Positions 5,318 to 10,821 of a stretch of 13,483 bases of DNA are shown here, one piece after another. Numbering within the stretch: the first letter of the stretch is position 1; each line of letters opens with the position of its first letter. The stretch is from Pseudomonadota bacterium. Lineage in GTDB: Bacteria; Pseudomonadota; Gammaproteobacteria; Burkholderiales; Burkholderiaceae_D. Location: the NCBI GenBank assembly GCA_023420795.1, contig JAEZVM010000294.1:1-13483 (forward strand), given 5' to 3'. Both the position numbers and the translations under genes were made by a program. A model generated the notes under the pieces. The model made no database searches, was not told where the DNA came from, and was given only the letters and a program-made list of their open reading frames with translations.

Positions 5318-6538
5318 ATGTCTACACTATTCGACGTCAAACACAATCCGCGCAAGGCATATGTCAGCTTTGCGATCCTCGGCATCGTGCTGCTCGCGTT
5401 CCCGTTCATTGCATCCAACTACGGCAATTCTTGGGTGCGCATCATGGACCTGGCGCTGCTGTACATCATGCTGGCGCTGGGCCTGAACATCGTGGTCGGC
5501 ATGGCCGGCCTGCTGGATCTGGGCTATATCGCGTTCTACGCAGTTGGCGCTTACATGGCTGGTCTCCTGGCTTCGCCGCAGTTCGCGTCGGTGCTGGAGT
5601 CCTTCGTTAACACTTATCCGGCAGTAGGAGAAGCACTGATCTGGATGGTGGGCGAGGAGGCTGCCAAGAACGGCATCCACCTGTCGGTCTGGATGATCGT
5701 GCCGCTGGCGGCTGCGCTGGCAGCCTTCTTCGGCGCCTTGCTCGGTGCGCCGACCCTAAAGCTGCGCGGCGACTATCTGGCGATCGTCACTCTCGGCTTC
5801 GGCGAGATCATCCGCATTTTCATGAACAACCTGAATGCGCCGGTCAACATTACCAACGGCCCGCAGGGGATCAACATGATCGACCCGATCCGCATCTTCG
5901 GCGTGTCGCTGGCCGGTGAGCCGGGCTCGAACGCGACGGTGCAGTTCCTCGGTTTTTCCATGCCGTCGGTCAATGCGTATTACTTCCTGTTCCTGAGCCT
6001 GTGCGCGGCGATCATCTTCATTTCGATCCGCCTGCAGCATTCCCGCCTCGGCCGGGCCTGGGTGGCAATCCGCGAAGATGAAATCGCAGCCAAGGCAATG
6101 GGCATCAACACCCGCAATATCAAGCTGCTGGCATTCGCGATGGGCGCTTCCTTTGGAGGTATCGCCGGTGCGATGTTCGCTTCGTTCCAGGGCTTCGTCT
6201 CGCCGGAATCGTTCTCGCTGATGGAATCGATTGCCGTGCTCGGAATGGTGGTGCTTGGTGGCATCGGCCATATTCCTGGCGTCATTCTTGGCGGTGTGAT
6301 CCTGGCTGCATTGCCGGAAGTTCTGCGCCATGTGGTGGAGCCGCTGCAGCGCAACCTGTTCGGCACCGTGCTGATTGATGCCGAAGTGCTGCGTCAGCTG
6401 CTGTACGGTCTGGCGATGGTCGTCATCATGCTGTACCGTCCGGCTGGCCTGTGGCCCGCGCCGCGTCATGAAGACAGGATGGATGCGAACGCCAAGAAGC
6501 GTCACGATGAAAAAGAACCTGCTGCGCTGGCTGCATAA
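5318..6538 (+). CDS. livM: Branched-chain amino acid ABC transporter permease LivM
   Basis: A 406-residue hydrophobic permease, partner of LivH. The motif ALGLNIVVGMAGLLDLGYIAFY near the N-terminus, the TLKLRGDYLAIVTLGFGEIIR segment (about 146-166), NGPQGI (about 180-185) and the coupling loop GRAWVAIREDEIAAKAMGIN (about 245-264) are all LivM features. The C-terminus is hydrophilic and charged. The start chosen is ATG 5318, with AAGGAG (5306-5311) 6 nt upstream. A longer GTG start at 5294 would overlap livH and has no such site. The gene begins 16 bp after livH and is translated from the same operon mRNA. Confidence 0.95.
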   Translation: MSTLFDVKHNPRKAYVSFAILGIVLLAFPFIASNYGNSWVRIMDLALLYIMLALGLNIVVGMAGLLDLGYIAFYAVGAYMAGLLASPQFASVLESFVNTYPAVGEALIWMVGEEAAKNGIHLSVWMIVPLAAALAAFFGALLGAPTLKLRGDYLAIVTLGFGEIIRIFMNNLNAPVNITNGPQGINMIDPIRIFGVSLAGEPGSNATVQFLGFSMPSVNAYYFLFLSLCAAIIFISIRLQHSRLGRAWVAIREDEIAAKAMGINTRNIKLLAFAMGASFGGIAGAMFASFQGFVSPESFSLMESIAVLGMVVLGGIGHIPGVILGGVILAALPEVLRHVVEPLQRNLFGTVLIDAEVLRQLLYGLAMVVIMLYRPAGLWPAPRHEDRMDANAKKRHDEKEPAALAA

Positions 6539-6547
6539 GGAAAATCC

Positions 6548-7318
6548 ATGAGCGAACAAGTCATTCTCAATATCTCAGGAGTCAACAAGCGCTTCGGCGG
6601 CCTGCAGGCCTTGTCGGATGTAAACATCAAGATCCTGCGCGGTCAGATCTACGGTTTGATCGGTCCGAACGGCGCCGGCAAGACGACGTTCTTCAACGTC
6701 ATCACCGGCCTGTACCAGCCGGATACCGGCAAGTTTGAACTGGCGGGCAAGCCGTATTCGCCCTCGGCGCCGCACGAGGTGGCCAAGGCCGGCATTGCAC
6801 GCACCTTCCAGAACATTCGCCTGTTTGGTGAAATGTCCGCGCTGGAAAACGTGATGGTCGGCCGCCATGTACGCACGCATCAGGGCGTATTCGGCGCGGT
6901 GTTCCATCACAAGGCGGCTCGCGAGGAAGAGGCGGGGATCCGTCGCCGCGCAATGGAGTTGCTCGATTTCGTCGGCATTGCGCAATTCGCCAACCGCACC
7001 GCACGCCACCTGTCGTATGGCGACCAGCGTCGCCTCGAAATCGCCCGCGCGCTGGCGACCGAGCCGCAACTGCTGGCACTGGATGAACCGGCTGCCGGCA
7101 TGAACGCTACCGAAAAGCTCGGCCTGCGCGAACTGCTGGTAAAGATCAAGGCGGAGGGCAAGACGATTCTGCTGATCGAACACGATGTGAAACTGATGAT
7201 GGGTCTCTGCGACCGCCTGACGGTGCTCGACTACGGCAAGCCGATTGCCGAAGGCGTGCCGGCCGAGGTGCAAAGCAACCCGGCTGTGATTGAGGCATAT
7301 CTGGGAGGAGGCCACTGA
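6548..7318 (+). CDS. livG: Branched-chain amino acid ABC transporter ATP-binding protein LivG
   Basis: A 256-residue ABC ATPase. Walker A GPNGAGKTT (39-47), Q-loop in ARTFQNIRLF (Q88), signature LSYGDQRRLEIARAL (155-169), Walker B LLALDEP (175-181) and switch histidine H212 in LLIEHDVKLMM are intact. The LSYGDQ signature and the PAAGMN segment after Walker B are characteristic of LivG. It hydrolyses ATP on the cytoplasmic face to drive LivHM, pairing with LivF. The ribosome binding site AAGGA (6537-6541) overlaps the livM stop codon, and its own stop overlaps the livF start, indicating translational coupling. Confidence 0.97.
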   Translation: MSEQVILNISGVNKRFGGLQALSDVNIKILRGQIYGLIGPNGAGKTTFFNVITGLYQPDTGKFELAGKPYSPSAPHEVAKAGIARTFQNIRLFGEMSALENVMVGRHVRTHQGVFGAVFHHKAAREEEAGIRRRAMELLDFVGIAQFANRTARHLSYGDQRRLEIARALATEPQLLALDEPAAGMNATEKLGLRELLVKIKAEGKTILLIEHDVKLMMGLCDRLTVLDYGKPIAEGVPAEVQSNPAVIEAYLGGGH

Positions 7319-8043
7319 TGAGCGAAAACATTCTGAAAATCAGCGGCCTGAAAATCGCGTACGGCGGCATCCAGGCCGTCAAGGGCATCGATCTGGAAGT
7401 CAACAAGGGCGAGCTGGTCACGCTGATCGGTGCCAACGGCGCAGGCAAGACCACGACGCTGAAGGCAATCACCGGTACGCTGCCGGGTTGCAAAGTAGAA
7501 GGCCAGATCCATTACGTCGGCCAGCAGATCCAGGGCACTAATTCCTTCCAGCTGGTCAAGCGCAAGCTGGCGATGGTGCCGGAAGGGCGCGGCGTGTTTA
7601 CCCGGATGACCATCCTGGAAAACCTGCTGATGGGCGCTTACATCCGCAACGACAAGGCCGGCATCAATGCCGATATCGAAAAGTGGTTCAGCGTGTTTCC
7701 GCGCCTGAAGGAGCGTTCTGCGCAACTGGCCGGTACGCTGTCCGGTGGCGAGCAGCAAATGCTGGCGATGGCGCGCGCCCTGATGAGCCATCCAGAACTG
7801 CTGCTGCTGGATGAGCCGTCGATGGGCCTGTCGCCGATCATGGTGGAAAAGATCTTCGAGGTCGTGCGCAATGTGTCGGCGCAAGGCGTCACCATCCTGC
7901 TGGTCGAACAGAACGCGAAGCTGGCATTGCAGGCCGCGCATCGCGGCTATGTGATGGATTCCGGCCTGATCACGATGAGTGGGGACGCCAAGGACATGCT
8001 GGACGATCCGAAGGTGAAGGCCGCCTATCTGGGTGAAGGCTGA
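7318..8043 (+). CDS. livF: Branched-chain amino acid ABC transporter ATP-binding protein LivF
   Basis: A 241-residue ABC ATPase with Walker A GANGAGKTT (38-46), the VPEGRGVFTRMTILENLLMG Q-loop region (88-107), signature LSGGEQQMLAMARAL (141-155) and Walker B LLLLDEP (161-167). The switch position reads LLVEQN (Gln in place of His), which is normal for LivF. It forms the ATPase dimer with LivG. The ATG shares one base with the livG stop (TGATG) and has GGGAGGAGG just upstream, so the two are tightly coupled. A strong terminator follows about 30 bp after the stop, closing the operon without any substrate-binding protein gene. Confidence 0.97.
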   Translation: MSENILKISGLKIAYGGIQAVKGIDLEVNKGELVTLIGANGAGKTTTLKAITGTLPGCKVEGQIHYVGQQIQGTNSFQLVKRKLAMVPEGRGVFTRMTILENLLMGAYIRNDKAGINADIEKWFSVFPRLKERSAQLAGTLSGGEQQMLAMARALMSHPELLLLDEPSMGLSPIMVEKIFEVVRNVSAQGVTILLVEQNAKLALQAAHRGYVMDSGLITMSGDAKDMLDDPKVKAAYLGEG

Positions 8044-8070
8044 TTGCCGCTTTCCGGTAAGTGCAGACAG

Positions 8071-8106
8071 CCGCCTTGTTCGTGCAAACGACAAGGCGGT
8101 TTTTTT
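8071..8106 (+). terminator. Intrinsic terminator of the livHMGF operon
   Basis: CCGCCTTGT (8071-8079) pairs with ACAAGGCGG (8091-8099). After a one-base bulge, CGT/ACG extends the stem to a GCAA tetraloop (8084-8087). Seven T residues follow (8100-8106). This is a very strong Rho-independent terminator. Confidence 0.92.
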
Positions 8107-8178
8107 ATGCTCGTCTGCACTGAAATGCCCGGCACCGCTACACTGGCGACAATGTCCCACGAAATTTCAGGAGTTCTC

Positions 8179-8871
8179 ATGCAATACGCTTTTCCCGTGC
8201 AAATCCCCGCTGTTCCCGTCGCCGGTAGCGATGGCCTGTTCCCGGTTCACCGTATCTATTGCGTCGGACGCAATTATGTCGAGCATGCGAAGGAAATGGG
8301 CGCCACTGGCCGCGAGGCACCTTTCTTCTTCATGAAACCCGCCGATGCAATCCTGCCTGTGCCGCATGGCACGACCGGCGAGATGCCGTATCCTGCCATG
8401 ACGAACGATCTGCATCATGAGATTGAACTGGTCGTTGCCATCGGCAAAGGGGGCAAGGACATTGCCGCAGCCAACGCCGCAGAGCATATCTGGGGTTATG
8501 CGATCGGTCTTGACATGACGCGCCGCGACCTGCAGGGCGAAGCGAAAAAGCTGGGCCGTCCGTGGTGCACCGGCAAGGGATTCGATTACTCCGCGCCGAT
8601 CGCGCCGATTCATCCGCTTGCGCAGACCGGCCTCATCGAAAAGGGCGAGATCCGTTTGAATGTGAATGGCGCGCCACGGCAGAAAAGCAATATCGACAAA
8701 CTGATCTGGAACGTCGCCGAAACCATTGAGCATCTGTCGAAGTACTATGCGCTACAGCCCGGCGACCTGATCTTCACCGGTACGCCGGAAGGTGTCGGTG
8801 CAGTCAAGTCGGGCGATCTTCTGGAGGGCGCAATTGAAGGCCTCGGCGAGTTGAAGGTGAAGATCGTTTAA
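8179..8871 (+). CDS. Fumarylacetoacetate hydrolase (FAH) family protein, probably fumarylpyruvate hydrolase-like
   Basis: A 230-residue cytoplasmic hydrolase of the short FAH class. The IYCVGRNYVEHAKEMG motif (about 26-41), PFFFMKPADAI (48-58) and the metal ligands of HHEIELVV (E81, E83) and GLDMTRRDLQ (D112) are present, as is the closing GTPEGVG loop (201-207). Length and motifs resemble fumarylpyruvate hydrolases of the gentisate route (NagK type); related family members are acylpyruvases or oxaloacetate decarboxylases. The start chosen is ATG 8179, with AGGAG (8169-8173) 5 nt upstream. An in-frame ATG at 8152 lacks a ribosome binding site. A zeta-class isomerase gene follows 32 bp later, and the pair would act in sequence on ring-cleavage products. 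No ring-cleaving dioxygenase is in the window, so the substrate is inferred. Confidence 0.9.
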   Translation: MQYAFPVQIPAVPVAGSDGLFPVHRIYCVGRNYVEHAKEMGATGREAPFFFMKPADAILPVPHGTTGEMPYPAMTNDLHHEIELVVAIGKGGKDIAAANAAEHIWGYAIGLDMTRRDLQGEAKKLGRPWCTGKGFDYSAPIAPIHPLAQTGLIEKGEIRLNVNGAPRQKSNIDKLIWNVAETIEHLSKYYALQPGDLIFTGTPEGVGAVKSGDLLEGAIEGLGELKVKIV

Positions 8872-8903
8872 GGGGCGTTTGGCGAAGGGAAAGGAAAGGC
8901 CGC

Positions 8904-9554
8904 ATGAAACTCTATAGCTATTTCCGCAGCTCCGCATCCTATCGGGTACGCATTGCACTGAACCTGAAAGGATTGCCCTATGAGGTCATCCCGATTCATC
9001 TGCTGCGCAACGGCGGCGAACAACTCACGCCGGAATACCGGCAGCTCAATCCGGATGGCCTGGTACCGACGCTGATCGAAGAACAGTCCAGCGCGGTGCT
9101 GACCCAATCCCTCGCCATCATCGAGTATCTGGAGGAGACACATCCGCAGATACCTCTATTGCCGCAGGATGCGCTCGATAGAGCTTATGTGCGCGGCATC
9201 GCCATGTCGATTGCCTGCGACATCCATCCGCTCAATAATCTGCGCGTGCTGCGGTATCTGGTGCGCCAGCTAAACGTAAGCGAGGATGAAAAGAATGCCT
9301 GGTATCGCCATTGGTGCGAACAAGGCCTTGCTGCACTGGAAACGATGCTGGCGAAAGACAAACGGGTCGGCGATTTCTGCTACGGAAATACACCCAGCCT
9401 GGCCGATTGCTGCTTGATTCCGCAGATCGCGAATGCGCAGCGCCTGAATTGCGATTTATCGCGCATGCCGACGCTCAACCGCATCAACGCCGCCTGTCTG
9501 GCGCTGGATGCGTTTGCCCAATCTGCTCCATCTCAACAGCCGGATGCAGAGTAG
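8904..9554 (+). CDS. maiA: Maleylacetoacetate/maleylpyruvate isomerase, zeta-class GST
   Basis: A 216-residue protein of the glutathione S-transferase fold. The N-terminal thioredoxin-like domain starts MKLYSYFRSSASYRVRIALN; SSAS at 9-12 lies in the zeta-class SSCxSxRVRIAL active-site motif, with Ala in place of Cys. The LVPTL cis-proline (P55) and the QSLAIIEYLEE glutathione-site helix (68-78) follow. The C-terminal helical domain has DIHPLNNLRV (106-115) and the TPSLADCCLIPQ capping box (163-174). It isomerises maleylacetoacetate (tyrosine route) or maleylpyruvate (gentisate route, NagL) to the fumaryl form using glutathione, feeding the adjacent FAH hydrolase. The N-terminal motif favours MaiA; the neighbour's type favours a NagL role, so the symbol is provisional. 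AAGGAAAGG lies upstream of the ATG. Confidence 0.9.
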   Translation: MKLYSYFRSSASYRVRIALNLKGLPYEVIPIHLLRNGGEQLTPEYRQLNPDGLVPTLIEEQSSAVLTQSLAIIEYLEETHPQIPLLPQDALDRAYVRGIAMSIACDIHPLNNLRVLRYLVRQLNVSEDEKNAWYRHWCEQGLAALETMLAKDKRVGDFCYGNTPSLADCCLIPQIANAQRLNCDLSRMPTLNRINAACLALDAFAQSAPSQQPDAE

Positions 9555-9567
9555 TTCAGCAGAACTA
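9552..9567. repeat. Perfect hairpin holding two convergent stop codons
   Basis: TAGTTC (9552-9557), AGCA, GAACTA (9562-9567) form a perfect 6-bp hairpin with a tetraloop. Its outermost three bases are the TAG stop of maiA on the plus strand and the TAG stop of the 25-codon ORF on the minus strand. There is no T-run on either side, so termination here would be weak at best. Confidence 0.6.
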
Positions 9568-9642
9568 CAGCACAAAGAAAATCAGCGACAGTCCCGCCAG
9601 CATGGCGGCTTCCATCAGCATTACCACAATCGGAATCTTCAT
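9565..9642 (-). CDS. Putative 25-residue single-span membrane peptide
   Basis: The ATG at 9640-9642 (minus) has a near-perfect ribosome binding site, AAAGGAGGTG (9647-9656), with GGAGG 6 nt from the start. The ORF is 25 codons and ends in TAG at 9565-9567. The peptide starts MKIPIVVMLM, continues through EAAMLAG and ends SLIFFVL. It is almost wholly hydrophobic, with one Lys near the N-terminus and one Glu in the middle, as expected of a single membrane helix. A possible promoter is TAAAAT (9775-9780) with TTCAAG (9798-9803) at 17 bp. It converges on maiA. I do not recognise the family; comparison by eye with CydX and KdpF gave no match. The ribosome binding site and composition make it a credible gene. 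Confidence 0.6.
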   Translation of the reverse strand: MKIPIVVMLMEAAMLAGLSLIFFVL

Positions 9643-9980
9643 CACGCACCTCCTTTGTCGAGGTATCCCGCAGTATGGATTGATGATCCTTTTCTACTTC
9701 CTTAGGCTGGAGCGACCGATGAAAAGTTTCGAACTATGGCAGGGCGGGCGAACAGTTTGCAGCAAAACGCCGTGATTTTAATCAAGCAAAAAATTCCCTT
9801 GAAAATCATTCGTTTAAGAATGATTGCCCTTGCTTATCCACAGATTTGGTCACAGTTTGTGTGAGTAAAAACTGTTGGATAGCGGCAGAGTAGAGAAGTG
9901 GTAATGGAGAGGAAAACAGGACCCGTAAAGGTACGCGGCGGATTATCGCTTGCTGCTCCATATGCCATTCGGAATACAGG
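9643..9980. other. Non-coding stretch with an inverted repeat and a DnaA box
   Basis: No convincing gene is seen here. It contains the ribosome binding site and probable promoter of the 25-codon ORF on the minus strand. An 8-bp perfect inverted repeat, AATCATTC (9804-9811) and GAATGATT (9818-9825), overlaps the upstream edge of that promoter. A single consensus DnaA box, TTATCCACA, is at 9834-9842. No cluster of further DnaA boxes was found, so an origin is unlikely. Confidence 0.5.
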
Positions 9981-10163
9981 TCAAGACTGCGGCGGAGGAA
10001 TGACAAGCTTTCCCAGCAGATTGATGCGCAACGCTACTTCCGAAGGCGTTTCTTCGGCACCGTCCGGATTGTCGCTGCTGCCTGTTTCTAAAGTGCCGGA
10101 CTCCTCCGGAATGGAAGAGGGAGAAGTTTTCTGATCGTCCGACTGCTTGTTTGGCGTGGACAT
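9981..10163 (-). CDS. Hypothetical small acidic, probably disordered protein (60 aa)
   Basis: The frame encodes 60 residues from ATG 10161-10163, which has GGGAG (10170-10174) 6 nt upstream. Residues 1-40 are dominated by Ser, Thr, Pro, Glu, Asp and Gly (for example SSIPEESGTLETGSS and NPDGAEETPSE), suggesting a disordered chain. The end, VALRINLLGKLVIPPPQS, is more hydrophobic and could be a short binding helix. No signal peptide or membrane segment is evident. The frame stays open upstream to 10241, and an ATG at 10191-10193 is possible but has no better ribosome binding site. I do not recognise the family. It could be a chance ORF; the ribosome binding site and the biased composition are the only support. 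Confidence 0.4.
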   Translation of the reverse strand: MSTPNKQSDDQKTSPSSIPEESGTLETGSSDNPDGAEETPSEVALRINLLGKLVIPPPQS

Positions 10164-10599
10164 CTGCGGCTCCCAGTGAAATTGATATTTCATCCTACTA
10201 TGGCAGCGCCACTGGGCCTTGAGACGAATCATTTGCTCCATTGCCTGATGCCGCGACGCTGGAGAGCATTTGCATTACGTCATAGAGCGGTAACAAGACG
10301 CCGCTATCCTTCTCTTATCTGCCGTACACGCAACTGATATGCATGACGGCAGTTCGGGGTGCCGCCAGAACCGCCTCTAAGCGGGGCGGCATACCCACCA
10401 CTTTCTTCTGTCTGCTAATTTCCCTGCAATTGGGGCTGTCCCCGCAGCTTTAACTCTTCCGCTTATTTTGTTCGATTAAAGCTCTTTGCCAGCTACTTCT
10501 TGCATTCATTCCAGGCAAGCATGATTTGTATGTGCAGGGTTGCGCCAAGAAAGCGTTACCGGAAATTCCTGAAGGGGAAGAGGGAGAAGTGAAGGAAAC
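10164..10599. other. Non-coding stretch with a GC-rich nested hairpin and a polypurine tract
   Basis: No gene is supported here. Features seen: a nested hairpin at 10360-10391 (TGCCGCC/GGCGGCA enclosing CCGC/GCGG around CTCTAA, with an AGAA bulge) without a T-run on either strand; a small GGGG-CTGT-CCCC dyad at 10432-10443; and a purine-only tract at 10571-10599, broken by a single T at 10590, next to the 3' end of the tRNA gene. On the minus strand, downstream of the tRNA, that tract reads as C/U-rich RNA. Confidence 0.5.
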
Positions 10600-10674
10600 T
10601 GGTCCCGCCGACAGGAATCGAACCTGTATCTAGCGCTTAGGAGGCACTCGTTCTATCCATTGAACTACGGCGAG
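10600..10674 (-). tRNA. tRNA-Arg (anticodon CCT)
   Basis: A full 75-nt cloverleaf on the minus strand including an encoded CCA. Acceptor CTCGCCG pairs with CGGCGGG (first pair C:G, second T:G), with discriminator A. The D-arm is GTTC-AATGGATA-GAAC. The anticodon stem AGTGC/GCGCT carries the loop CTCCTAA, so the anticodon is CCT (plus-strand 10639-10641), reading AGG. The variable loop is 4 nt, and the T-arm is ACAGG-TTCGATT-CCTGT. Overall it follows E. coli argW. A TATAAT on the minus strand (10714-10719) lies about 40 bp upstream and is the probable -10. No obvious T-run terminator lies behind it, only a C/T-rich strand. No att duplication was seen. Confidence 0.96.
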
Positions 10675-10713
10675 ACGCTGGAGGTGACACAACAGTTCTG
10701 CGCCACGCCCGAG

Positions 10714-10719
10714 ATTATA
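10714..10719 (-). promoter_or_regulatory. -10 box of the tRNA-Arg gene
   Basis: On the minus strand a perfect TATAAT ends 39 bp before the mature tRNA 5' end. The -35 region expected at about 10737-10742 matches the consensus poorly. It coincides with the -35 region expected for the divergent uup promoter. Confidence 0.6.
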
Positions 10720-10761
10720 GCCGAGACGATGAGGAAATCGCTTTCTTCCTCTCTGTGTCGG

Positions 10762-10767
10762 TACAAT
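10762..10767 (+). promoter_or_regulatory. Possible -10 box of uup
   Basis: TACAAT in the context GGTACAATGCG lies 54 bp upstream of the chosen uup start. The -35 region (about 10739-10744) is not consensus-like. The assignment rests on the good -10, the distance to the gene, and the fact that the tRNA gene runs the opposite way. Confidence 0.4.
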
Positions 10768-10821
10768 GCGTGCTTCTTCCCGTTCCCGACCGCGCACCTC
10801 GCGCCTATCTCGCAGATTTTT

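Noticed and set aside
4411..5418. A 335-codon minus-strand frame antisense to livH, and similar frames under livM, livG and livF (5756-6559, 6575-7315, 7231-8160)
   Set aside because: These have His/Asp/Gln/Arg-rich sequences produced by reading hydrophobic GC-rich genes backwards; none has a plausible start or family.
8044..8178. Upstream extension of the FAH-family hydrolase to 8044 or to ATG 8152
   Set aside because: The longest version runs through the livF terminator. ATG 8152 has no ribosome binding site, while ATG 8179 has AGGAG 5 nt upstream and starts where homology begins.
9806..10006. A 66-codon minus-strand frame with a TTG start
   Set aside because: It has a rare start codon and only a weak ribosome binding site. 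It overlaps the end of the 60-codon ORF and crosses the DnaA box and inverted repeat; its composition is not protein-like.
9555..10599. Genomic island or prophage remnant next to the tRNA-Arg gene
   Set aside because: No integrase, no duplicated tRNA end and no transposase fragment could be seen; the flanking genes look like normal backbone.
10660..10821. Upstream extension of uup to 10660
   Set aside because: It would overlap the tRNA-Arg gene and both promoter elements; the ABC-F homology begins at MAVISL (10822).
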